From positions 62,001 to 126,000 of the forward strand of contig QJNS01000161.1 in the NCBI GenBank assembly GCA_004154925.1: 64,000 nucleotides of DNA, given 5' to 3'. The notes below the pieces were generated by a model. The model worked only from the letters and a program-made list of their open reading frames with translations, was not told the origin of the DNA and did not search any database. The stretch's first letter is position 1. Each line of letters opens with the position of its first letter. This DNA is from Monosporascus cannonballus (Eukaryota > Ascomycota > Sordariomycetes > Xylariales). Made by a program: the position numbers and the translations under genes. This document shows, piece by piece, positions 49,204 to 61,770 of the stretch.

Positions 49204-50880
49204 AATTTTTTTAAACAAATAATTAGGAATTGTAAATATCGATTAATTATTGTTTTTTTATTATTACCATTAAATACCTTTTAATATTATATTAATTTTA
49301 CAGTTTATTAATTATATCCTATATTTATTTATTTGTACTACGATTTTCTATTTATTATATACCCGGATCCTATTATATATATTATAGTACCGACGTTGCC
49401 AAAAAAGCCATCCAAAAAACCGGCTCGAATTAATCCTAAACCAGACCCTAAGAAAATATATTAATCTAGATTTAATAAATTAAATAAGGCTGCAAATATT
49501 AAGGTTTGGATACATCAAAATTTGAAAAAAATATTAAAAAAGTTATACGGCGACATTTTATCTTATATTCCTATATTCCGTCCTAATCGAAAAGTTAACT
49601 TTGATCAATTAATACCTATTATCATATATAATCAAAGAAAAAATCGCCCTTAAAACTATTTTAAAAATTACCAGATTTCGAAAATAATCCGGACCTATGG
49701 CATAATACCGTAATTGCACCATTCTGGAAAACTATTATGCTTATTACCGATAAAAAATACCTCTGATTAAAAAATATTACAGCATTAACATACGCATTTT
49801 CGCACGAGGCCACAAAGAATAAGCTAATATATATTTTCGAAACCGGTTATCTTATTATTTAAAAATATTATACGCTACTGGATAAAAAGATAAAAGCTAT
49901 TATCCGCAATTCGAATCCTAATTACGTTTAGACAATAACTTACGATATTATTCGTATTAATAAAACTAAAGGATATAAGTATTAGGTTGGTCTTTTGCAT
50001 ATCCGATGAGCACGTATCCTTATAATATTCGATAATGCCTTTTTAAACGATCGAATAAAGAAAATATTAAGATTTTACCGATAAAAATAAAAGCAAGCTG
50101 ATTTTAATAATTTACCTATACGTATTAACAAAGCCAAAATTTCTAAATAATATCTTAATTAAATATATAGTATGTAAGTAACTTACTTCTTTTATATTAT
50201 TATATAAAAACCTCGTTTATAAGAAATGAAAAAGTTAACTTTAAACAAAAAATAATTATTAATCGAAAAAATAAAATAAGAAATTAGCGCGTACCTGGGT
50301 TTATATAACAAATATTAGGACGAAAACGTACTTAAAGAATTTTAACTTAACAAACGACCGTTATCTATTTCTAAAAACCTTCCGAATTTTTCTTTATTTT
50401 CTGACTAGGATGTTTGTATATCTCGTTAACTTCGAAATAGCCCAATATTAACGTACAAATTATATAATAATATCAAAACAAAAAATATATTTCGCCCGTT
50501 AATTAGTAATTAACGTATCCGAGCTATATTCACAGGAATTTAAAAAACCCCGTATCAATAAGTAGGAAATACATATCAGACTGCTAGGAAACGATCAGAA
50601 CCTTATTTTGTTCTAGGATAGCCAGATTGGAAAAAGTACAAGAAATCGATTAACGATTAACAATTGGAAAATAAAATACAGAAGGATAAGAAAAAAGCTT
50701 TTTAACGCGAAAAGCTGGCTAAAAGACGAAATCGAAATCTTGAATTAAAAATATTAAAGGATGCATCAAGTCGAAAAAGAAAGGATTAATCAGTAAAAAC
50801 ATAAGTACAGTATGCTTATTATGGCGTTAAATTATTGTTATTTCTTACGATAAAACGGGGACGTTTTCTATCATAAGAAA
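49204..50880 (+). pseudogene. Unrecognised long plus-strand ORF relic (G2 stack, fourth segment)
   Basis: From about 49393, where ATA may replace ATG, a plus frame reads VPTLPKKPSKKPARINPKPD, then DILSYIPIFRPNRKVNFDQL, IIRTYGIIP.LHHSGKLLCL and FSHEATKNKLIYIFETGYLI. At 50640-50800 a Lys/Arg-rich tail follows (IQKDKKKAF.REKLAKRRNR, LELKILKDASSRKRKD). Stops are mostly Trp-to-TAG or TAA and a few frame changes are needed. The basic leader and basic charged tail suggest a nucleic-acid-binding or nuclear protein. I recognise no family. It lies directly before the purine tract and LTR at 50906, so it could be the last gene of the G2 element. Confidence 0.45.
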
Positions 50881-50905
50881 GGAGGCTTGAAGTAGAGCGG
50901 GGGGG

Positions 50906-51177
50906 TATTACACCCATAACCAGGCTCGGCTGATCAGAAAGCCCGAATTTCGCATGTATATTAAGAAGTTCTTTTTTTTTTTTGCCACGGGTTTAACCCC
51001 AGGGCATCATCAGCAACTATCACCACTCAGCATATTTTTCTATCACTTCAGTTATCAAAATTCAACACCAGCAATACAATCGGATTAAAATTTTCATTTT
51101 TCGATAATCTTATTCCGTACCGTAATATAAAATGGTTATCCGCACTGATCAAGACCAATTCTCTCCATCTTAATTCA
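50906..51177 (+). repeat. LTR, probable 3' LTR of the G2 host element
   Basis: 272 bp copy of 20306-20574, TATTACACCCATAACCAGG ... TTAATTCA. It is preceded by the purine tract GAGCGGGGGGG (50895-50905). No target duplication is shared with the left copy. Confidence 0.65.
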
Positions 51178-53933
51178 ATATAACGTATTCGAAATGGAAT
51201 CGAAAGTATGTTAACTGGAAAAGCGTCAATTCGTTCGAAAGACGAAAAACATTAAAGAACATTTGTAAGGTAGTTTAATTTCCCATACCAAATTAACAGT
51301 TAACACCAAAACCTTCCAGAATTTGGAGTTTTCGCGAAGAAAACGATATTTTATTCCCAATATAACTATTATTCTATTAACGTAAGCTTGCGCAAAAAGC
51401 TTTCCGGGTTTATTAATTATTATCTGTACTCGATAGCGTTACGTTAAAACTATTAGAGTTCCTATTAATCCTAAATTTTCTCAAATAAACCAAGAGCCGA
51501 ATCCAGCCGAAAGCAATAATTAGCTATACGTGCGGTATTCGTAAGCCTCGTATAGGGTAATAATATTTCTTAAGTTATATTAAAAATAAATTAACGAAAA
51601 ACTTAATATTCCGAATTATCAAATTAAGGAATATAGTTATTAAACCGTAATTAATAAGTTAAATACGTCAAGGTTTTTCATAACGAAAAAGCAAGTAAAA
51701 ATATATATAATTATTTTTAAAAAAGAATTTAAGTATGGCTTATATTAAAAGAAATAAATAATTTCGGCTGAAATACAAATTTTTAAAATTTTACAGTTAA
51801 ACCCGAAATATAAAAAATTACCTAAAGATTAATAATATTTCCCATATTAAATTATATAATAATAATTAACCGTTACTTAGATATATTTCAAAATAAAAGC
51901 TTTCGGATATAAAGCCTTAAAGTACGTTAAACTTTATCAAGCCGTATTTGGGCTTTCTGTTAAAGCTAAAAGCAAGTTAATTGTTAGCTTTAAAAAAGAT
52001 ATTAGCGTTATTATTTATTCCGTTTAAAAAGTATTACAGGTTTTTTTTTGCAGAAATCGGCTGCCGACAAGAAAGTGGATAGTTCCGTTGAAAAGGCCGA
52101 GGATATCTTTGTATCATAATAGATGCGCGCCCGTTTTCGTAGGCGCCCTATTAACGATTTGGAAACGTAATACAGAAATAAAAAACCTAAAGAATATAAT
52201 AATTCGCTAATAAAAAAAAGCTTCGAACAAATTATTAAAGCGATAATTCGTAATAAAATGTTAATTTAAGATATAGAGTTAAATATAAAGCAGGTTTTCC
52301 AGATTTTTAATAATACTTATATCGATTAATTTAACAATAATACGTTATTTTGCGTTATCCGGGCTTAAATGCGTAACGACCGTTTCGTCATTATATTTCT
52401 TAGCTTAAACAATAATTTAAAGCTGTAATAGCTTAAAAATTTCGAAAAAATTAAGGATACGGGTTGCGGAAATTGTACGCGTAACGAAAAAAAGGTATTT
52501 CATAATAATAACAGAGGTATTACGAATTCCTTAAGTACGGAAAGTGATAAAAATGATGGAAATAATACGGATATAGAACTGTAAAAATGTTAAAAATATT
52601 AAAATTATAGAAATAGTAAAAGTAATTAAAAGAAAAAAATAGTATAAAAAAGAGAATTTTTTTCAAAATCAGTTTTTTTAAAATTAGTATATTTTGTTAT
52701 AATATAATACATAAATTATTCTATTTAAAAACATCTTAAATTCCTATATAAAATAAATGTATTCCGAATTTGATAATATTTAAATTGTTATAACGAAAAA
52801 ATTAAAAAATTAATTAAACAATTTTTCGTATTTATTAATTAATTTAACATACTTTAATATTAAGCCCCTTTTTAATTAACTTATAATAATAATAGCGTTT
52901 TTATTTTATTATTTTTGCCTTTAATCTTTTTTGAATTTTTAATACGTATTTTATATCTTTTTTACGATTTTATTACATTATTTTACAAAAAAGGAATATA
53001 TGCCGCTTTGCTTTTTTGCGTACGTAAAATTATTTACTTAATATTTATCGTTAATATAGACTTTTTTATCTAATTTTACAGGTTTATTAAGGTCGATTTA
53101 GTTATAATTTAACAGGAAATTAAAAGGTTAACGGTAACGTAAATATATTTTAATATAATATTAATATGTAAATAAAGTTTTTCCTTAAAAATTTTAAAAA
53201 TGCCTTTTTATTTGCCGAAAGCTTTTTTAATAATGTTCCGCAATTACGTATACCTTAGATTATATAGCTTTTCCGGTGTATATAACTTTATTTTGGCTTA
53301 CGTTTGCTTTCGAAAGTAATACCGTATTTTGCAATACGGAATAAGGATTCGCTTATTGGTAATATATTTAATATTGTCGAATAAGTATTTATTTTTAAGG
53401 ATAACGAAATTATTATAATCGACCGTATTATTAAAAATTTTGCCGTTATTCCTAAAACCTTTTCAACCTGTTAATACGTAAATAAACTTTTTATCGAAAT
53501 TACAAACGGTTAATACGTTCGTTAATAATTTTTTTTACAGTTTTTTTATATTTTTTTATTTAAAGGCGTTATTTTTAATCCTAACTCTAAAATAAAAGCT
53601 GTCGAACGTTCTTAATATATTCGTAAATTATAGAAACAATTTCCCGTTATTTACGATTTTCCAATAAGAATAAATATTAACGAGTTTAATAATAAAACGT
53701 ATTAATATTATAAAGATATTTAGAACTTTATAAAACGAAAAATAAATAATAGTATTATTTTTTATAAAACGATCCGCCGTAAGCCGAACAGAAAAACCTT
53801 AAACTATAATATAAAAAAATTATTATTTTTTTCGTTTACCGAGATCTGTAATGTTTTTAAATCTGTATTCGTTTATAGCTAATTATGTAACGCGTAATAC
53901 GTATTTTTTCTTATTCTTATAATTTTTCGAAAA
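51178..53933 (+). other. Decayed DNA with one unrecognised plus-strand frame
   Basis: Around 52050-52570 a plus frame with Trp-to-stop changes reads KSAADKKVDSSVEKAEDIFV, MRARFRRRPINDLET, LIKKSFEQIIKAIIRNKML and TGCGNCTRNEKKVFHNNN. A TTTTTTTTTGCAG tract just before it could be an old intron acceptor. This may be a decayed host gene or transposon gene; no family is apparent. From about 52660 to 53933 the DNA is AT-rich and I see nothing that can be named. Confidence 0.35.
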
Positions 53934-54121
53934 TGTAAAAGGCTTCACCTAAGCGGTTTGCAATCAATTGCTAATAAGAGTTTATTTTCTAGCTAAAGAG
54001 AAAAGAAAGAGAAGATAAAAATACAATTATATATATTCGCATATAAGGCGCTGCGTTAATGCTGCTTCGTACCGGCGTTTATCCGGTACTCTATAATAAG
54101 GCTCTATATAGCGTTATTACA
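53934..54121 (-). repeat. 3' LTR of G5
   Basis: 188 bp, plus strand TGTAAAAGGCTTCACC ... GCGTTATTACA. Confidence 0.93.
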
Positions 54122-54139
54122 TTACCCTTTACCTTTCTC

Positions 54140-57100
54140 AAAAGGGGCTAACTTATCGCAGGATTAGTAATTGCGTTAATCTTTAACTTTTAATTGGTCC
54201 GAAATTCGAAAATTTGTCGATTTTCGAATTAGGCTTAGCTTAGGTAATTAACTATGGGCTAATTATACGTTAAGTAGGTTTATATATAAAAACGCGTTTA
54301 TATTTCCATTTATTTTAATTTTTTCTTTTTATAACAATAACTTAATTCGGTAAATTAGCTTTTATTAGCACTTATAATAACGTTTTTATACGTTATTCCG
54401 TAACTGCTTCAAAATTAATTAATGCATTATAACGCTGCGAAAATACTCTGCAAAAAAAAACGTTTTTACGATTTCGGACCCTTTTGGTAAATTGGAATCC
54501 TCCAAAGTTTTTCGTACGTTGCGTATTCGCGTTGTCTTAAACAAATATTCCGCCCATATTCGTAATATGCCTTACTTTATATAATTTATTTTGCTGAAAA
54601 CCCAAATGCGTTTTATTTAAATTAATAAAATATGTAATTCGTTTATATGTTATTTATTTGCTATTTCTAAAGTGGTTATTATTGCAAGTAAAAAGGCGGT
54701 CCGTTATTAGGTTTACGTTAATTATAATTATAAATATCTTAAAATAAGTATTTTTTTTATTTTTACTAATATATTTTTTAACGTAAATTTTACGCAGTTT
54801 ACGGATATTCCCGAATTTCGTTAAACGGTTAGTGTACTTTATAAAGCTGTTTTTAATTACGGTTATTAAAACCTTGGTAAATTGGTTTTTTTTATATACC
54901 TTTTATATTGTTCTTTTGGCGTTAACCTTGATTTAATGGCTGTTTATATTTAAGAAAAAGCGGATATTAAAGTTTTATATTTACGTTTTAAATTTTTATA
55001 TGTTATTTATTCCGAAATAAGTTTATGTTCTTAATTCTTGGTTTATACGTTACTTATACGTAAATTAAGCTGCCGGTTTTACCGGTTCCTCCGTTTAACG
55101 TAATAAAGGATATATTAAATATAAAAATAACAAATTTCGTTACACAAATTTTTTGGCGATATTTTCGTATTTTTTCCGCGTTATTTATTAATATATGTTA
55201 TAAATTAAATTAATAATTGTTAATAATTATATAATTAACGTTTTCGAAAATGTGGTAATCGTCATTTAGGCGGCTAAAAAAAGTTTCGGTTTTGCTAAAA
55301 TTTAATATAAATAAGGCCAAATAATTACGTATTTTAGGTATATAGTTTTTAAATAATGATAACGTTATAAATCTATAAGATAAATCGTTAAATTTATAAA
55401 TTTTTAAAAAATAATTAAATAATTAAATAATTTCGTGGCCGGCGTATTATTCCTATAATTTTTAATTTTTTTCTAATATATTTTGTACGTAAATAACGGA
55501 AATGCTATTTTAGCCCTTATTTGCAAGCTATATAAGGCTATTTTTAAATAGTTTTCTTAAATTTCCTATACTGTTTACGTGCCGCCTAGCTGGTATTTTT
55601 AAGCTGGACTTTTATCTATCTGCTTTCGGGTAGTACGTTAAATTTAAGGTCCGTTATTAATAATTATATTGCCGTATTTTTTTTCGAATTGCTTTAAAGT
55701 TGCCGTATTTACAAATTTTTCGAATAACTTTTAAGTTGGTTTTGCGTAACCTAATTACTTTACTTAAATTTGGCGTATAAAGCTTTTTTTTACTTTTTTG
55801 GTTCGAGCTTAAAAGATATTTTCGATTTTAAATTCCGGTTCGTTATTTTCTTTTAGGATAATAATAAAAGATTACGTATTTATATTAATTTAGGACGGTA
55901 AAAAATTATGATTTATACGCTTTAATAAATTAACGTAAAAGCGGTTATGGATTTTTTTTATATATATTTAATTTAATAACGTAAAAATTAATTATTTTAA
56001 TTATTTAGTATTTGGCTTAAAGCTACCTTAGGTTTTTCGACGGCCAGGTGATAACGATATTTTTTAGGGATAATTAGATTTTGTTATTAACTTCGTATTT
56101 TTCGATAGGAAAACGACGTTTATTTATTGTTTTTTTCTAGGTCTACTGGGCTGCCGCTATCGTAACTTAGGCGAATTCCGTACTTTTTCGCAATTTTCGA
56201 ACGAAATTTCTGCTTTTATATATAAATTTTTTTTAGTTGCCGAACTGTTATTTACTTAGGAAATCGGGTTAACGTAATATCCGTAAAGAAAGAAAAAAAA
56301 AAAATTTTATTAAGATTGTATTTTAATTATTAATTGCAAATATTACTTTTGGAAAAAACTTATTTTATTTTTATTGCGAATACGTTACGAAAGTTCGTAA
56401 ATAAGTTAATATTTCTTAATTAGCCTTTTCCGTAATATTATTAAGTTTTAAATAGTATATGGTAAAAAGGCGTTATTTTATCCTTATTAATTTATAAATT
56501 TTAATCCAGAATTTCCGTATTTAATGAATTCTTTTATTACTTATAATAGTTTTAAAGAAAATATGAAATTTTTAATATATTTTTATAAATATTTTCGTAA
56601 ATATTTTTACGTTTATTATACGTATCATTTTTAGGATTATTATTTTAAATAATTAGTTTATTATAATTATTAAAAAATATAAGTTATATTTAAAAATAAT
56701 TGGTAAATTAGTTATGAAATCGATCGATAATTCGTTATGAAATTGTTCGGGAACCGGGAATAATTTTAATAACTTTTTTTTCTTATTTTTCTATACGTTT
56801 TTATAGCCGTATATGTCGTAATTCCTGCAGAATTACCTTATTATATGATATATATCCGGCCAGAAGAAGTTTTTTGAAAATATCGTTATTATAACTTTTT
56901 TGCTTAAATAGCGTATTATATAAAAATTGTAGGTATTTTATATTAAGGCCGTTTTAAATAACTTTTAATTTGGAATTTAAAAACGTTCTCGAAATTAAGG
57001 AAAACCCTTAATATTTAAAGTATATTCCGTAATTAATATTAATAATTTTAATTTCGCAGAAAAACTGCGTTCTTTTTTTATAATAGCCTTAATAATACGG

Positions 57101-60100
57101 TTATAATTTTTATTATATTTTAACGTTACGTTCTAAAGTTTTTAAAGGTTTTCGTAATACTGAAATACTTACGTTTTTCGAGGTAACTCGTTATTTTTAA
57201 TTTTAATATTATTAATTATTATTGCATTTTTGGCGTATTTTTAACGTTTTGTAAATAATATAAATAATTATTTATCCTTTATTAATTAAAATCTTTATAT
57301 AGTTTTCCGGTTATTGCTTTTTCTTATAAGCATATTTTATTTCTTATACGAAAATATATCGGCTTTAATATTTAAACGGCTAGTACGAAATTCGAAATAA
57401 AAGTGAAAACGGAATAATTCCTTTAATTATTTTATTTAACGTTCGTTTAACTTTTTAATAATTATAAAATATTTTAAATTTTTATAATTCGTAATAATTT
57501 TAAATATGGTTATTATGCTGTATAATTCCATATTTTATGCTTTTAAATAGTTTATTATTATTAGGAATTTCTTATTATATATTTCGTAATTAATTTTAAC
57601 GGGATTTAATGTTTTGAAATAATAAGTAACTAGGCGTAATACTTTTAATTTATTAACTTAAAATAAGTAATTTCTGTATATTACCCTTAAATAATTTATT
57701 TTTAATATTATAAGTTTTTCGAGATCTTATTACGTTAAGATCGGTTCCGTTATAAAGGCGTTTTTAAAATGTTCGAACGATATTTTTTTTCTTTTAGCGG
57801 AATAAGATTTTTTTCCGGGTTAAGGCTATTAGCGGTACCGATATATCTCGCATAATAGGTTATAAAATTGCGGTAAAAATTTGCGAACCTTAAAAAGTTT
57901 CGGATTCCTTTAAATGTTTTAAAAGCTTTTTACTTTTTAAACGCGCGTAATTTTTTAAGGTTTATTCGTATTCTTTTTCCAATATCTATAATAAATCCAA
58001 GATATTTTATTATCTTTATAGCGAATTCGTACTTAAAGATATTTAGATTTAAACCCGTTTCTTTTAAACGGCTTAAAACCTTTTTTACTTTTTATATATA
58101 ATTTTCCTTAGATCCGGAGAAAAAATAAGGATATCGTTTATATACGTTAAATAAAAAGTATTAAGGTACTTTTTTAAAACCCCGTTAACATATCATTAAA
58201 AAGTTACGGGAACCCTGTATAAGCCGAACGGTATTACTAACTATTCGTATAAACCGAAGCGTATTCGGAATACCGTTTTTTATTTATTTTTTTCCTTAAT
58301 CCTAATTTTATGAAACGTTATTCGGATATTTATTTTCGTAAATTATTTAACGTAAAAAAATAATTTTAAAATTTCCGAAATAAAAAGTAAAAAATAACGG
58401 TCTTTTTCGGTTATTATATTTAACGCCTAATAATCGTAATAAAAGCGTAACTTTTTTTCGAGTTTCTTTACAAATAAAACCGGAGCTTTTACGGGCGAAC
58501 TGCTTACGCGGATATACCTTTTATTTAAAAATTCCGTTAAAGTTTTTCTTAAGGCTAATAATTTCCCTTTAATTATATTATATGAAGGCCCTTATAATGC
58601 TGGTATTTTTTTCCTATTTCGTTTTTACGTAATAAAATCGTATAATTTACTTTAGGGCGGGATAAAGGTAAGGCATTACTTAATTTTTTGTCGAATAACT
58701 TCCGAAACGCTTTTAACCTAAATAAAAGTTTTTCGTTAACCTTTATTTTTTTCTTAGGCGTTAACGCCTTGGTAATATCGGCTAAAATAACTAAAAACAA
58801 TTAAATTTCTTATTTAATCCCTTTAATCTTTTTTTTTTTCGAAATTCCGCCTCAAAAACGGTAGCTAAAATTCTGTTCGCTTCGCAAATTATTTATACGT
58901 TATTTTTTTAGATTTCGTATTTTTTTTCGTAAACCCTTATACGACCTATTACCTTTACCGTCAAAAGGTATTTTTGCGTTATATATATAACGTCGTAACG
59001 CTTTATTTAAAGCTTTTTTAAAATTAAAAGGTAATTAAAATTATTAATAATATATATAAATATCCTGGCTTTAAAACCGTCGATATTTATCTTTATATAT
59101 ATTATTTCCTTAATTGTTTTCGCCGTTATCGGTTCCTTTTTCGAACCTTTTTTAATTTGCATAATTTTATTAAAATATGCAGCAACCGTAGCCGTTTTAC
59201 AAACGTTTTATTTATTAAAATAAAGTATTTATATTTTTAATTAATAAAAATTTCCATAAACGTTTTTTAATTAATATATATATTAATAATAAATACAGTG
59301 CCGTCTATATTTTATTTTGCGATTTTTATTTCGGCTTAAATTGTTTTTCGTTTCCGAACGCGCCGATATTTAGAAATTACTTTTTTTTTCGCTTTCAAAT
59401 TTCTACTTTTTGTTTTCGTACGTTCTTAACAAGTTAATCTTTTTTACGGTTTTTTTATTAATAAAAACGGACAGCGGTTTGCCCTATAATTAAAACGCCT
59501 ATAATATAGGTAAAGGCCTTTCGCTTTACGGGCGTTCCGTTTTTTTTAAGTTATTTATTACGCGTATTATTTTGGCGTTAGGGGTAAAATTTGAGATTTT
59601 TACCTTTGCCGTTTTATTGTCGAAATACCCGTTATATTTATATCGCTATTTAAGTTATTTTCCGCTTGGTTATTACTATTTAATTAGATTACTAAAAAAA
59701 TTATTCGTTTTTTTTATTACGTTATTTTTTAAGACGTCCGGCGATTTCTATTACTTTATTTATTTATATGTTATAACTTTTAAAAAGGTTTATTAAAATT
59801 AAAATTTAAGTTAATTTTGTATTTAATATTTCTTTTGAGAATATAAGTTTTATTTTCGTTAATTAAATAATCTTTTTCGTATTTATTAATATTTTTTCGA
59901 ATAAGGAATAAAATAACGAAAATTTCGTATTATCGGTTTACTTTAAGTTTCGAAAACGTTCGGTTACCTTTTTTTTCTTATATCGATCATTATATTATTC
60001 GTATAATACCTAAAAAAAATTATCAGAATTATAAATATTATTTAAGCTTTTAGTAATATAATAAGTAATAACCGTACGTTATATATTAACTTTAAGCCTT

Positions 60101-60560
60101 TTATATATAACGTAAAATTGCTTACGAATTCTTTTTACGAAAATAACGTTTATTTCGAATTTATAAGTTATGGATACGTACTATCCGGGGAACTTCTTTT
60201 TTGTCCCGTCGAACTTTTCCGGCCAGGGCAACGGCTTCCGCTTAGCTTTTATTATTAATTCGGTTGTTCGAACCGTTTTTACGGAATAGCCTAATTACGT
60301 TTCCGATCGTTACTAGGTCGAGAAAAGGTTAATATTCGTAAGGGCTATCGCGTTCCGAATTTATAATTAAATAATAAGCTTTAATTAAATAATTAAGCCG
60401 TTTTTAAATTTTTTAGCTATTTATATTAGCTCTTTATTTGTCTTATATTACGCTTTTATATATTTACGGAATTAGGTTGCCTTTTTTTTTGCTTTTTTCG
60501 AACTGGTAATTTATGCGTTATTTTATAGCCGTTATTTAGCTTATTAGGGTTTTCGTTATA
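54140..60560 (-). pseudogene. G5 gag-pol relic
   Basis: Gag shows KRKPLPWPEKFDGTKKKFPG at about 60173-60245, a capsid-start motif of fungal gypsy elements. At 58800-58573 an open frame covers the junction before RT (LPLSRPKVNYTILLRKNEIG). Reverse transcriptase follows: YIRVSSSPVKAPVLFVKKLE, LRFYYDY.ALNIITEKDRY and FHKIRIKEKNK (58520-58260), good matches to RT blocks with Trp and Cys lost. RNase H should follow and integrase should lie around 56500-55300, but I could not pin down catalytic residues. Dozens of stops; inactive. Confidence 0.75.
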
Positions 60561-60593
60561 ACGCTAAATACCTTTTGTAACTTTGGGTCGATA

Positions 60594-60618
60594 GGGGCCC
60601 CTTGCTGGGCCCCTTAAA
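60594..60618. other. GC-rich inverted repeat in the G5 leader
   Basis: GGGGCCCCTTGCTGGGCCCC can fold on itself. It lies between the G5 5' LTR and gag and stands out in AT-rich surroundings. Confidence 0.5.
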
Positions 60619-60687
60619 GAACGTTCGAAAATCCTGATATCTGATCCCGAACGTCTTTTGCTTTGCTAAATAGTAAGCTAGAAAATA

Positions 60688-60874
60688 TATAAAAGGTTTT
60701 ACCTAAGCGGTCTGTAATCAGTTGCCAATAAAAGTTTATTTTCTAGCTAAAAAGAAAAAAAATGAAAATGAAAATACAGCTATGTGTGTTCGCATATAAG
60801 GCGCCGCGTTAATGCTGCTTGGTATTGGCGTTTGTCCGGTGCTCTATAATAAGACTCTATATAGCCCTATCACA
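60688..60874 (-). repeat. 5' LTR of G5
   Basis: 187 bp, TATAAAAGGTTTTACC ... GCCCTATCACA, copy of 53934-54121. Confidence 0.93.
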
Positions 60875-60879
60875 GAAAG

Positions 60880-61235
60880 CGATTATTAACCGAATATAAT
60901 ATTTCGGATATATATATAACGCTTATTAAATTATTAATATATATTTTTATATAGCATTAAAAATTAAAATTAACAATTACAAAAATAATAACGAAAACAA
61001 TTAATTATTTCCGTTAAAAACGGCGCGTTTTCTGCGTTTTCCGCGTTTTCCGTATTATTACGATAATTTCTGATCGCGAAAAACGTTAAGTTTTATCATG
61101 AAATTGCAAAACGATAATTACGGAGATCTAGGTCTATAACGTTATTAAGATATACAGCTAAAAAAACGGCTTTAGGCTAAAGCAAAGCTCCTAACGTAAT
61201 CTATACGTTATTTATTAGCAGCTTTAGCACCTTAA
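60880..61235. other. Gene-free spacer with a short palindrome
   Basis: AT-rich up to about 61010, then a run of GCGTTTTCC variants (about 61030-61050). At 61222-61247 CTTTAGCA and TGCTAAAG form a hairpin around CCTTAAGGGC. No gene seen. Confidence 0.5.
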
Positions 61236-61400
61236 GGGCTGCTAAAGTTGAAATGGGAGAAAATCAACATATTGATTAAATATAATTCGTCTAAGCCCGC
61301 TAAGAAAATCAGCAATTTTCAGTAGAAAAAAAGTGGAAATGCTAATATTGATGGACTCGAACGGTTTGCTGAAGATGATGTTGATTCCCCACAAATACGC

Positions 61401-61422
61401 GTTGTTGAAGTGTCCCGAACAC
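61401..61422 (-). repeat. 22 bp motif, inverted copy of 20051-20072
   Basis: GTTGTTGAAG then TGTCCCGAACAC, the exact reverse complement of the motif upstream of the HNH gene. Confidence 0.75.
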
Positions 61423-61456
61423 GCCCTAAACAAGTGGGGCAGCGGGGGTTGAATAG

Positions 61457-61620
61457 TGTCAGATATAAGGGACATCAGTTGTGTGTGTATTGATAACTAG
61501 TTGCAAGTGCTCTAGAACGCGCACTGCACTTTAAAGTGATCTAGTCCCGGAATATATATGTTCCGATCAGAGGGAATCTTCCGTATATGGGGTGCTAGAG
61601 CACCCCCCTGCTAGCTGACA
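61457..61620 (-). repeat. Solo LTR of the Copia-2 family
   Basis: 164 bp, TGTCAGATATAAGGG ... GCTAGCTGACA, with perfect AATAG duplications on both sides (61452-61456, 61621-61625). It is nearly free of RIP changes compared with the Copia-2 LTRs, with GGTGCTAGAGCACC kept perfectly. Confidence 0.95.
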
Positions 61621-61770
61621 AATAGACTCCACAGACAAAGCGCCTTGAAACTTACCTCAGCTAGCTCAGGCCTCCCTGGCTCGTTTTCCCAATTTTTTCA
61701 AAGTTACTCAAGTACCGCTCCACAACGCTAAATATTAACCAATCAAATCCTAAATCCCCGTAACAAGTTA

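Larger units (their letters stand above)
53934..60874 (-). mobile_element. Ty3/gypsy element (G5), minus strand, complete, 6.9 kb
   Basis: LTRs of 188 and 187 bp, flanked by GAAAA (53929-53933) and GAAAG (60875-60879), a duplication with one G/A difference. A minus-strand purine tract GAGAAAGGTAAAGGGTAA (about 54122-54139) adjoins the 3' LTR. Minus-strand gag and RT motifs are readable. It is heavily RIP-decayed. Confidence 0.92.
61236..61770. other. Normal-composition island, no gene recognised
   Basis: Not RIP-decayed. The minus frame from 61456 down to 61242 encodes PPLPHLFRACSGHFNNAYLW and NIIFSKPFESINISISTFFL and has no ATG of its own upstream of the solo LTR, so I do not call it a gene. 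It contains the inverted copy of the 22 bp motif (61401-61422) and is interrupted by the solo copia LTR. Confidence 0.5.
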
